Positions 52,242 through 60,357 of a stretch of 64,000 nucleotides of DNA are shown here, one piece after another. A program made the position numbers and the translations under genes. Origin of the DNA: Blautia massiliensis (ex Durand et al. 2017). GTDB lineage: Bacteria; Bacillota; Clostridia; Lachnospirales; Lachnospiraceae. Location: positions 1,854,305-1,918,304 of the forward strand of contig NZ_LN913006.1 in NCBI RefSeq assembly GCF_001487165.1, given 5' to 3'. The notes below the pieces were generated by a model. The model was not told the DNA's origin, searched no databases, and worked only from the letters and a program-made list of their open reading frames with translations. How positions within the stretch are numbered: position 1 is the first letter of the stretch; the number at the start of each line of letters is the position of its first letter.

Positions 52242-53543
52242 TTACTGACTGCTGCTGTCTACATTGGAAACCTTGGAGATTTTGATCTCGGCGGTTACAT
52301 CCTCCAGCAGCTTGTAGCCTTCCGGAAGACTGATTTTGATCGGTACTTCGTAGCTTCCCTCCTCCCAGTCATCCATGGAAAGTACTGCTCCCACCGACTT
52401 CAGATCAAATTGGGAAAGATCTCCTTCTTCCGCCTGCACCTTCAGTTCAATATCCGCAACTTCAAATGCCAGCTGCAGATCATCAGGCAGACCCTTTACT
52501 TTGATATCCTCTGTCGGGAAGCTGTATATCTTACTGCCCTCCGGCAGGATATTGACTGTGATCCAGAGGTCCGTACTGGATCCTGATGTCAGCTTGAGGC
52601 CATCCGGAAGAAGCTCTGACAGGTTTACTTTCTTTTCCACGTCATTGCTCTTTCCTGAAATATCCACATTCTCATTGTCTAGATAAATGGTATTTCCCTG
52701 AAGTTTCAGATTGTTCAGTGCTTCCTCACTTCCGGCTACGCTGAAAGTCTCCGGTACTGTTGTGACACTATCCACAACATAGCCTTCTGCTGGTTCCCCT
52801 GTATATCCCGCACTGATCCGTATATCAGAACGCACCTTCCAGAGCTTTGCCGTGACATTAACCTTTCCGTTGTTGTCAAATTTCAGATAGCTCATGGAAT
52901 TTGATGAAAGAGTGTCCTGATTCTTATCTGTGATAGTCAGTTCTGCGTCCGTGATCATCGTATCCTGATCGATCCCGTCAAGTTTTGAACTTACATCCAC
53001 ACTCACACTATCTATTTTACCAACCAGAGATTCCGGTCCTGTAATACGGACTTTTTCCGGATTTGCGGTGAGCGAAGCAATCTCCAGCCCCTGTGCCGGC
53101 TTGCTGTCATCACTGGTAACATTGATCGCAAATTCTTTGGTCACCTTTTTTTCCAGATGGACACTCAGATTCTGCGGTGATACACTAATGTTTTCCGGCA
53201 GTATCCCGGAGCAGGTCGCTGTAATGGGAATCATTACAGGATCTGTATCGGTAGACTGGGCCTGCTGCAGATCCGCAACTGCCTTAATATCACTTGAGGT
53301 GAGACGGTTGACTGTCTTCCGATCACCTGTAATATAAACACGTACGGAATTTTCACGGTCATCCTGCATGACCATCTCACCCAGCTGATCCACATAAGCT
53401 TCGTTAATGATCTGCACATCTGAGATCACAAAGCCTTTCGTAATGATAGGGTCATCAACATTTACTACGATCAGCCACACCAGGATTCCCACAATAATCG
53501 ACATGATCTTCAAAGGGATGTTCTTAGTCAGATTTTTCTTCAT
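52242..53543 (-). CDS. cdaR: YbbR-domain protein, CdaA regulator
   Basis: CdaR is a membrane-anchored partner that modulates the diadenylate cyclase CdaA. The 433-residue protein has an N-terminal membrane helix (IMSIIVGILVWLIVVNV) and about four extracytoplasmic YbbR-type beta repeats. Each includes a PExxxVxGP or similar string, for example NPEKVRITGP. The ATG overlaps the end of cdaA by 20 nt, so the two are co-translated. glmM, the usual third gene, is not downstream here; the HPr gene is. Confidence 0.93.
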   Translation of the reverse strand: MKKNLTKNIPLKIMSIIVGILVWLIVVNVDDPIITKGFVISDVQIINEAYVDQLGEMVMQDDRENSVRVYITGDRKTVNRLTSSDIKAVADLQQAQSTDTDPVMIPITATCSGILPENISVSPQNLSVHLEKKVTKEFAINVTSDDSKPAQGLEIASLTANPEKVRITGPESLVGKIDSVSVDVSSKLDGIDQDTMITDAELTITDKNQDTLSSNSMSYLKFDNNGKVNVTAKLWKVRSDIRISAGYTGEPAEGYVVDSVTTVPETFSVAGSEEALNNLKLQGNTIYLDNENVDISGKSNDVEKKVNLSELLPDGLKLTSGSSTDLWITVNILPEGSKIYSFPTEDIKVKGLPDDLQLAFEVADIELKVQAEEGDLSQFDLKSVGAVLSMDDWEEGSYEVPIKISLPEGYKLLEDVTAEIKISKVSNVDSSSQ

Positions 53544-54408
53544 GTTTCACTCTCCCTTTCAGCAGATTTCTCAGCTTACCGTTGTCAACAACCTTTTTAT
53601 TCTGAGCAGAAACAAGTACTTCACGAAGCTGCTTGCTGTTAAGCCCTCTGGACAGTTCTCCGCCTCTGGCCACTGAAACCTGTCCTGTCTCTTCCGAAAC
53701 AATGATCGTAAGAGAATCCGTAGCTTCGCTGATACCCACACCTGCTCTGTGTCTTGTTCCCAGCTGTTTGCTCAGTTCCATATTATCTGAAAGAGGCAGA
53801 TAGCAGGTTGCTGCTACTACACGGTTCCCACGCACGATCACCGCTCCGTCATGAAGAGGTGTATTATGCTCAAAAATATTGATCAGCAGCTGACTGGTAA
53901 GGATACCGTCAATATTGATACCGGTTCTCACATATTCGTCAAGCCGGATCTCTTCCTCGATCACGATCAGTGCTCCGGTCTTAACTTCACCCATATCAAA
54001 ACAGGCCTTTACCAGTTCGTTGATAGTCTTGTCATTGAAACGCTCCTGCACTTCCCTGCCGGAATCAAAGGGAATAATGTTGGAAACAAACTTCTTCTGT
54101 CCCAGCTGCTCCAGCGCCTTCCTCAGCTCCGGCTGAAAGATTACGATCACACCGATCACCAGCACATTAGCCAGGTTCCGGAAGATCCAGAGGATCGTAT
54201 TCATTTTGAAGATATATGCGACCAGGATAAATCCAAGGACGATCAAAATGCCCTTCAGAAGGGTATATGCACGTGTAAATTTAATCCATGCCATAAACTG
54301 ATATACAAAAAAGGAAATCAGTCCGATCTCAATGATATCTATCACGCCAAATCCCGGAAGGGAAATCTTCCCCAGATATCCGGCCACAACTGTCAGCACA
54401 TTCTGCAT
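53524..54408 (-). CDS. cdaA: Diadenylate cyclase CdaA
   Basis: CdaA makes c-di-AMP from two ATP to control potassium, osmolyte and wall balance. The 294-residue protein has three N-terminal membrane helices (about 1-75) and a DAC domain (about 105-260) with HDGAVIVRGNRV (DGA) and GTRHRAGVGISE (RHR), both needed for activity. The architecture is standard. It is followed by cdaR (20-nt overlap), the conserved Firmicutes pair. AGGAGG precedes the ATG. Confidence 0.97.
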   Translation of the reverse strand: MQNVLTVVAGYLGKISLPGFGVIDIIEIGLISFFVYQFMAWIKFTRAYTLLKGILIVLGFILVAYIFKMNTILWIFRNLANVLVIGVIVIFQPELRKALEQLGQKKFVSNIIPFDSGREVQERFNDKTINELVKACFDMGEVKTGALIVIEEEIRLDEYVRTGINIDGILTSQLLINIFEHNTPLHDGAVIVRGNRVVAATCYLPLSDNMELSKQLGTRHRAGVGISEATDSLTIIVSEETGQVSVARGGELSRGLNSKQLREVLVSAQNKKVVDNGKLRNLLKGRVKHEEKSD

Positions 54409-54450
54409 AAGTCTCCTCCTTTCTTCCTGAGCTATTCCAATCGTTCCTGT

Positions 54451-55560
54451 TTAAAGATCCTTCAGCGATTCCTCCAGCTGTTTTTCGAAATCGATCTTGT
54501 CCAATCCCTGCGGTTTCTCACTTACTGTATTTTCGGAAACCATATCCGGCATCTTTACTGTATGCATTTCGTTCTTCTCAGGAAATACATCATCACTGAA
54601 AGACACAACATTGTCTTCTTTTTTTTCTTCTTTTACCGGCTCCGCATTGATCTTTTTGATGCTTCTCTCAGAAGTGGCGACCGTTGCCTTCGGAACGGCT
54701 TTTACGTAGTAATAGTACTCATCATCCTCATATTCCAGACGTTCTGTTCTGCTGTAATCTCCGCCAAAAACAAAGAACTCCAGAACAAATCCTGCCAGTA
54801 CGGAGATCACTGTGGACAGGATCATCGGCACCATGGCTACCGTAATACTAATGCAGAAATCTCCGGCAAGGATAACCAGGATATAGATCACGCCGCCGGC
54901 AATGACAGCGATCCTCCATGCATAATCAAACGCCCGTGTTCTCAGAAGGTTCACAAACAGGATCACTACCACAAACGCGATCACCGTGATCCACATTGCC
55001 CAGTTGTGGACAAGTCCGTCAGAGATCAGCTTCAGTTTTTCTGTGATCTCTGCGGCAGGATCACTGAGTGCCGCCGACTGTGCATGTACAAACCGTATAA
55101 AATAATAGATCACAACACCGCATCCGGCCGGAAGCGCTGACAATGCACTACCCAGCAGGCCTGCTCCGATCGGCATAAGTGCAGGAACACCAAATCCGAA
55201 GGAAAGTGGTGTAAGGATCATTGCAAGATTCTGTGACCTGCTGAATCTTAGGAACAGGATCAGCATAAACAGAATAAGAAGCAGCATAAATCCTGCCGTT
55301 TCGATCCCGACTGCATAACAGTGCCCGATCATCAACGCAAATCCCATAAACATCATCACGGAAACCGGAAGGATCGAACATACAAGCGCCAGGATCAGGA
55401 CAACAAAAATATTATCCAGCTGTTTCATGTAGCCCATATTGCTGTTGATCCAGAGAAAATAGGCAAATGCCAGAACAAACTTCAGGACCGGCAGTATATA
55501 TACTTCATATTGTCCGTAAAATCTTTTGATATTCTGTTTGATCTCAAGTAAAGCTGTCAT
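54451..55560 (-). CDS. Polytopic membrane protein with cytoplasmic tail, unknown
   Basis: I do not recognise a named family. Residues 1-250 form about eight hydrophobic segments. One loop has PLSFGFGVPALMPIGAGLLGSALSALPAG. The last 100 residues are polar and rich in Lys/Glu/Ser, likely cytoplasmic, ending in a short helix (DKIDFEKQLEESLKDL). It sits in the cda transcript, overlapping the upstream gene by 4 nt (ATGA) and 42 nt before cdaA. A role in c-di-AMP signalling or membrane stress sensing is a guess from position only. Confidence 0.7.
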   Translation of the reverse strand: MTALLEIKQNIKRFYGQYEVYILPVLKFVLAFAYFLWINSNMGYMKQLDNIFVVLILALVCSILPVSVMMFMGFALMIGHCYAVGIETAGFMLLLILFMLILFLRFSRSQNLAMILTPLSFGFGVPALMPIGAGLLGSALSALPAGCGVVIYYFIRFVHAQSAALSDPAAEITEKLKLISDGLVHNWAMWITVIAFVVVILFVNLLRTRAFDYAWRIAVIAGGVIYILVILAGDFCISITVAMVPMILSTVISVLAGFVLEFFVFGGDYSRTERLEYEDDEYYYYVKAVPKATVATSERSIKKINAEPVKEEKKEDNVVSFSDDVFPEKNEMHTVKMPDMVSENTVSEKPQGLDKIDFEKQLEESLKDL

Positions 55561-55991
55561 TTTCTATGTCCTCCTGCATTTCTCCGGACCGGATTTCTTT
55601 TTTCCTCCCGCCCGTAGATTTTTTCCAGTCTTGTAAGATCCTGATAATATTCCCTGACACTTTTTTTTGCCCGGAAATATTTCACAGAATACTGGATGTA
55701 GGTCAGTATCGAATATACAACAAGCACGATCAGATAACCGACGATGATATAGATCCCAACCTCGACCAGATTAATCTTATTCACATTATCCATAAGATAT
55801 TCGCTGAAATATGCGGCAACGCCTGCAAGTCCCAATATATATCCGATCGTTACCAGAAAAAAGTTTCTGATCAGTGCAAGTCCAATATAATCACTTCGAT
55901 AATATCTGCTCACCGGAAGATACTTCCTGCCTTCTCCATGCTCATACATGGCCAGACGGTTCATGATCTTCACTTTTTCTTCATTTACCAT
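55557..55991 (-). CDS. Small membrane protein, unknown
   Basis: This 144-residue protein has two hydrophobic segments (about 40-62 and 75-97) between basic termini. The N-terminus includes MNRLAMYEHGEGRKYLPVSRYYRSDYIGL. No catalytic motif is seen. It is the first gene of the run leading into the cda genes and is coupled to the next by ATGA. TGAGGAG precedes the ATG. Function not known. Confidence 0.65.
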   Translation of the reverse strand: MVNEEKVKIMNRLAMYEHGEGRKYLPVSRYYRSDYIGLALIRNFFLVTIGYILGLAGVAAYFSEYLMDNVNKINLVEVGIYIIVGYLIVLVVYSILTYIQYSVKYFRAKKSVREYYQDLTRLEKIYGREEKRNPVRRNAGGHRK

Positions 55992-56062
55992 AAAAATAAC
56001 TCCTCATAAGCTTTCTTTATCAGGAAAATCCCCGATATATGATCTGCATTACGCTTTCCATA

Positions 56063-56081
56063 CAGTTATACTGTTTAACTG
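56063..56081 (-). promoter_or_regulatory. Inverted repeat upstream of the cda-linked operon
   Basis: CAGTTA, 7 nt and TAACTG with an overlapping ACAGT/ACTGT pair lie about 12 nt downstream of a predicted -10, in the leader. Possible operator. Confidence 0.3.
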
Positions 56082-56092
56082 CAATCAAATTT

Positions 56093-56121
56093 ATTGTAGC
56101 ATAGTTCCATACCTATGAAAA
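56093..56121 (-). promoter_or_regulatory. Predicted promoter of the cda-linked operon
   Basis: TTTTCA, 17 nt and TACAAT on the minus strand lie in the 147-nt gap after comF. It would transcribe the two membrane protein genes, cdaA, cdaR and perhaps HPr. Confidence 0.5.
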
Positions 56122-56138
56122 GTGTTTTTTCGGCTGTT

Positions 56139-56846
56139 TCATGCCCTTCCTGCGCATATTGTCAGAAAATAAACTTTCTCTGCACCGGCCTCAAGAAGAC
56201 ACATTGCCATGGCATCTGCCGTACTTCCTGTTGTGTATACATCATCCACCACAAGTACAGAAAAACCCGGGATCTTTTCGGTTACCTGATATGCATTTTT
56301 CAGGTTCTGACGCCTCTGTATGGCATTAAGTTTTTTCTGAGATCTTGTGCTTCGTATCTTCTTTACCAGATGCTCATTCCATGGGATCCCCGTAAGAACA
56401 CTGAGCCTTTCTGCCAGATATGCTGCCTGGTTAAAACCTCTCATCCTTTTTTTTCTGGGATGCAGAGGAACGGGAACGATCAGATCAGGCTTCCACCGTT
56501 CCAGATATTTTTTTCCGAAGACGCTCATTGCCTTTGCATAAAAATCCCCATATTCCCGACATCCGTAATACTTAAATCGTACCAGAGACTGTCTCCAGAC
56601 CTCTCCGTACCAGAAAATACTTCTGCCCTCCGTAAAATGATGGACACCCTTGCGGCAGTCTTCACAGTATTCCTCTTCCATTCTTACCGGTCTTCCGCAT
56701 TTCATACACCTGGGACCGGATATAGGCCTGACCTTTCCGGAACACTCCGGGCAAATCAGCCGGTCTTTTTCTTTCAGTATCTGATGACATAGCGGGCATT
56801 TTTTCGGGTAAAGCATGTCCAGTAAAAAATCTGCTGTTTTTTTCAA
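56139..56846 (-). CDS. comF: ComF-family phosphoribosyltransferase-like protein
   Basis: This protein of 235 residues has N-terminal zinc-binding Cys pairs (CPLCHQ, CPECSG, CMKCGR, CEDC) and a C-terminal PRT fold with the PRPP-type motif VLVVDDVYTTGSTA (about 190-205). ComF homologues help internalise or process DNA in competence. The start is TTG, sharing the recD2 stop (TTGA), with AAAGGA 5 nt upstream. Adjacency to recD2 supports a DNA-processing role. Full competence genes are not in this window. Confidence 0.9.
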   Translation of the reverse strand: MKKTADFLLDMLYPKKCPLCHQILKEKDRLICPECSGKVRPISGPRCMKCGRPVRMEEEYCEDCRKGVHHFTEGRSIFWYGEVWRQSLVRFKYYGCREYGDFYAKAMSVFGKKYLERWKPDLIVPVPLHPRKKRMRGFNQAAYLAERLSVLTGIPWNEHLVKKIRSTRSQKKLNAIQRRQNLKNAYQVTEKIPGFSVLVVDDVYTTGSTADAMAMCLLEAGAEKVYFLTICAGRA

Positions 56847-59128
56847 GAAAGTCCTTTCTCCCCGATGGCGCTCTCTTTCTGTTCAGATTCATCCAGCTCC
56901 CGGATCCGTCTGTCCAAAGAGCTGTATCTCTGCTGCTGTTTTTCATTACGGATCATCTCCGCAAAAGTGGTCTCGCTGCCTACTACGGTAACACATTTTC
57001 TGGCTCTGGTCACTGCTGTATACAGAAGATTCCGATTCATCAGCATCCTTGGTCCGGAAAGGATCGGAAGGATCACTGCCGGATATTCTGAGCCCTGGGA
57101 CTTATGTATGGTCACTGCATAGGCAAGTTCCAGTTCCTCAAGCTGTTTGAAGGAATATTCTGCCTGTCTGCCATCCTCAAATTCCACGGTAGCCGTTTCC
57201 GCAAATTCATTGATCTCCGTCATAATACCGGTATCTCCATTAAACACGCCCACACCTTTATCCACAGGAATCTTGTATCGTCCAAGGATTTCCCACTCCA
57301 GCTGGTAATTGTTCTTCACCTGCATCACCTTATCCCCTTCACGGAAAAGGCGCTGTCCGATCTCTTTCTCCTTTTTCTTTTCATCCGGCGGGTTCAGATA
57401 TCTCTGAAGTATCTGGTTCAGCCGCTCCACACCTAAAAGTCCCTTACGCATAGGCGTGAGCACCTGGATCTCATAGGGCTTTGCATCTACATAACGCGGA
57501 AGCTTCTCCTGGATCAGTGCGATCACCACACGGATAATGATGTCCGCGTCATATCTTTTCAGAAAAAAGAAATCCCGGCTCTTGTTATTGATGGTCACCT
57601 GCTCGCCCCGGTTGATCTTATGTGCATTCACCACAATATCACTTTCAGATGCCTGGCGGAAAATCTTTTTCAACTCTACTACCGGAAAACAGCCGCTGCG
57701 GATAATATCCCTCAGAACATTTCCCGGGCCTACACTGGGAAGCTGATTTTCATCACCTACCAGGATCAGTCTGGTCCCTGCTGTCACTGCAAGAAGCAAT
57801 GAATGCATCAGTGCGATATCTACCATGGACATCTCATCAATGATGATCACATCCGCTTCCAGCGGATTCTCCGAATTCCTGTCAAAATGAACTGCACGGC
57901 CTTCCTGCTCTTCCTCCGGCATTCCATTCAGCTCCAGAAGTCTGTGGATCGTCTGAGCCTCGTATCCGGTAGCCTCTGTCATTCGCTTGGCTGCACGGCC
58001 GGTGGGAGCTGCAAGCCGCAGCTCAGCGCCTTCCTCTTCAAAATAACGGATAATCGCATTGATCGTTGTAGTCTTTCCGGTTCCCGGCCCGCCGGTCAGA
58101 ATGAACAGACCATGACTGGCAGCTGCCGCCACTGCCTGTTTCTGCATTTCATCTAACCGGGTTCCTGTCTCCTTTTCGATCCTGTTGATCCGTTTCTCCA
58201 TCATCTCCTCATCTTCCGGGCAGAGGATGTTCAGCTCACAGAGCATTCTGGCTGAATTCAGCTCAAGATAATAATATCGTGTGGGATAGACAACTGCACC
58301 GTCTTCTGTTTCTTTCAGGATCAGTTTCCGGTCTACTACCATATCCATGAGATGTTTTTCCATATAGGAGGAATCTACTCCCAAAAGTCCGGATGCCCTG
58401 GAAAAAAGTTCCTCCTTCGGGAGATAGATATGGCCTTCTCCTGAAGCCTGTAGGAGAGTATACAACATTCCGCTTCTTATCCTGTAATCTGAATCTGTAT
58501 GGATCCCGATCCGGGAAGCGATCTCATCTGCGATACGGAATCCCACACCACTGATATCCTCTGCAAGGCGATACGGATTCTCCTGCAGGACTCCATATAC
58601 AGTCTGCCCGTATTTCTGATAGATCTTTGCGCCGAGATTCAGTGATATCCCGTATTTCTGGAGAAAGATCATAGCGCGGCGCATATCTGCTTTCTCCGTC
58701 ATCTGTTCTGCGATCTCCATGGCCTTTTTTTCGCTGATTCCCTTGATCTCAGCCAGCCGCTCCGGCTCTTCCTCTACGATACGCATAGTATCATCACCGA
58801 AACGACGTACGATCCTGGCTGCCAGTGCCGCTCCGATCCCCTTGATCGCACCGGAACCCAGATAACGTTCCATGGCCAGTGCATCCTCCGGCATTTTTTC
58901 CACGTAGGAGGCTATCTGAAACTGCTTGCCATACACCGGATGTGTTGTATAATTTCCGGAAGCTTCAATGGCAGCCCCCTGGGTGATCGCAGGAAATGTC
59001 CCCACACAGGTCAGTTCCCGTTCCTCTTCCATCCCTTTCAGTACCATGACCGTATATCCATTATCTTCATTTCGGAAGATCACATGATCTATATATCCTG
59101 TAACTGTCTCACTCATTTTTTTCTCCAT
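56843..59128 (-). CDS. recD2: RecD2-type ATP-dependent DNA helicase
   Basis: RecD2 is an SF1B 5'-3' helicase without RecBC partners, acting in recombination and repair. The roughly 760-residue protein has an N-terminal OB-like and helix-hairpin-helix region (GSGAIKGIGAALAARI), Walker A LTGGPGTGKTTT (about 345-356), DEMSM for motif II, GDENQLPSVGPG for motif III and VTIHKSQGSEYP plus YTAVTRARK near the C-terminus. I chose the ATG with AGAGG 7 nt upstream; another ATG four codons later also has a site. It is separated from mreB by a terminator hairpin. Confidence 0.94.
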   Translation of the reverse strand: MEKKMSETVTGYIDHVIFRNEDNGYTVMVLKGMEEERELTCVGTFPAITQGAAIEASGNYTTHPVYGKQFQIASYVEKMPEDALAMERYLGSGAIKGIGAALAARIVRRFGDDTMRIVEEEPERLAEIKGISEKKAMEIAEQMTEKADMRRAMIFLQKYGISLNLGAKIYQKYGQTVYGVLQENPYRLAEDISGVGFRIADEIASRIGIHTDSDYRIRSGMLYTLLQASGEGHIYLPKEELFSRASGLLGVDSSYMEKHLMDMVVDRKLILKETEDGAVVYPTRYYYLELNSARMLCELNILCPEDEEMMEKRINRIEKETGTRLDEMQKQAVAAAASHGLFILTGGPGTGKTTTINAIIRYFEEEGAELRLAAPTGRAAKRMTEATGYEAQTIHRLLELNGMPEEEQEGRAVHFDRNSENPLEADVIIIDEMSMVDIALMHSLLLAVTAGTRLILVGDENQLPSVGPGNVLRDIIRSGCFPVVELKKIFRQASESDIVVNAHKINRGEQVTINNKSRDFFFLKRYDADIIIRVVIALIQEKLPRYVDAKPYEIQVLTPMRKGLLGVERLNQILQRYLNPPDEKKKEKEIGQRLFREGDKVMQVKNNYQLEWEILGRYKIPVDKGVGVFNGDTGIMTEINEFAETATVEFEDGRQAEYSFKQLEELELAYAVTIHKSQGSEYPAVILPILSGPRMLMNRNLLYTAVTRARKCVTVVGSETTFAEMIRNEKQQQRYSSLDRRIRELDESEQKESAIGEKGLS

Positions 59129-59151
59129 CTGTAAACCTCTGATAACAGCAA

Positions 59152-59176
59152 AAGGCACTGCAGCTGCAGCGCCTTA
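59152..59176 (-). terminator. Terminator after mreB
   Basis: AAGGC plus CTGCAG pair with CTGCAG plus GCCTT in a tight palindrome, followed on the minus strand by CCTTTTGCTGTT. Confidence 0.6.
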
Positions 59177-59241
59177 TCTGTATGAGTTTCCTGCGGCAGT
59201 CTCTTCTCTGACCCTGTGCCGTCCGGACACCTCATAACGGT

Positions 59242-60225
59242 TTACATCCTTGACATGATTTCCGCATATTTTCCTGTTCCGGCAGCCACTACAAGCATTG
59301 CATCCTGCACAGTCAATGTGCTGACTCCTGTTTTCTGCTCGATCAATGCATCCATTCCATGCAGCATGGCACCTCCGCCTGTAAGAACGATTCCTCTGTC
59401 CATGATATCTGCTGCCAGCTCCGGCGGTGTTTTCTCAAGAACGCCATGGACTGTCTCTACGATCTGTCCGGTCGTTTCCCGCAAAGCGGTCCGGATCTCC
59501 TCAGAAGTCAGTGTTGCCACCTTCGGAAGTCCTGTGATGATATTTCTGCCCTTGACCTCCATCGTGCGAAGATCCGCTTCTTCACTGGCTGTTCCGATCT
59601 TGATCTTGATATTCTCCGCTGCATCCTCCCCGATAAAGAGGCTGTGCTTCTCACGTACATAATTCATGATCGCATGATCAAAATTATCTCCTGCAACCTT
59701 CACAGATGCGGAAACAACCACACCTCCTACGGATACGACCGCAACATCCGTGGTCCCTGCACCGATGTCCACGATCAGATTGCCAAATGGCTTGGTAATG
59801 TCTACACCTGCCCCGATAGCAGCAGCAATGGGCTCATCCACAAGAAAAACTTCCCTGGCTCCTGACTGATAGGCAGCTTCCTCAATTGCTTTACGCTCAA
59901 TCTCTGTGATCCCGCTCGGAACACTGATGCTGACTCTCGGCTTCCGGAACGCTCTCCGTCCCATAGCCTGTGAAATAAAATATTTCAGCATCTTTTCCAT
60001 TACATTATAATCTACGATCACACCTCTTCGGATTGGCCAGATCACTTCCATATTGGAAGTCAGATGGCTTGCCATCTGTCTGGCTTCCTCACCGATTGCT
60101 CTGATCTTCTCTGTATCTTTATCATAAACAACCACAGAGGGCTCTCTTAAAACGATTCCCTTGCCTGTGGAAAACACCAGACTGTTTCTGGTTCCCAGAT
60201 CGATTCCAATATCCTTTGCCGGCAT
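59242..60225 (-). CDS. mreB: Rod-shape actin homologue MreB/Mbl
   Basis: MreB forms membrane-bound filaments that guide lateral wall synthesis. The protein of about 327 residues has IGIDLGTRNSLVF (phosphate 1), LIVDIGAGTTDVAVVS (phosphate 2) and GIVLTGGGAMLHGM (adenosine). mreC and mreD are not adjacent, which resembles Mbl-like or stand-alone copies. I prefer the start at 60225 because GGGAGG lies 5 nt upstream, over an ATG seven codons earlier. A sigma-A promoter is present. Confidence 0.95.
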   Translation of the reverse strand: MPAKDIGIDLGTRNSLVFSTGKGIVLREPSVVVYDKDTEKIRAIGEEARQMASHLTSNMEVIWPIRRGVIVDYNVMEKMLKYFISQAMGRRAFRKPRVSISVPSGITEIERKAIEEAAYQSGAREVFLVDEPIAAAIGAGVDITKPFGNLIVDIGAGTTDVAVVSVGGVVVSASVKVAGDNFDHAIMNYVREKHSLFIGEDAAENIKIKIGTASEEADLRTMEVKGRNIITGLPKVATLTSEEIRTALRETTGQIVETVHGVLEKTPPELAADIMDRGIVLTGGGAMLHGMDALIEQKTGVSTLTVQDAMLVVAAGTGKYAEIMSRM

Positions 60226-60315
60226 AAATCCTCCCGCCTGCGTCATACACGTTCATATGCTGACGCATTTCTGACTTATTCTGTTCCGGTCTGTGCCGAA
60301 ACGTTCCCGCACTTC

Positions 60316-60344
60316 ATTATATACAAAACCACAGAAATTGAAAA
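60316..60344 (-). promoter_or_regulatory. mreB promoter
   Basis: TTTTCA, 17 nt and a perfect TATAAT on the minus strand give a leader of about 80 nt. Confidence 0.65.
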
Positions 60345-60357
60345 GAACTTTTACCGG

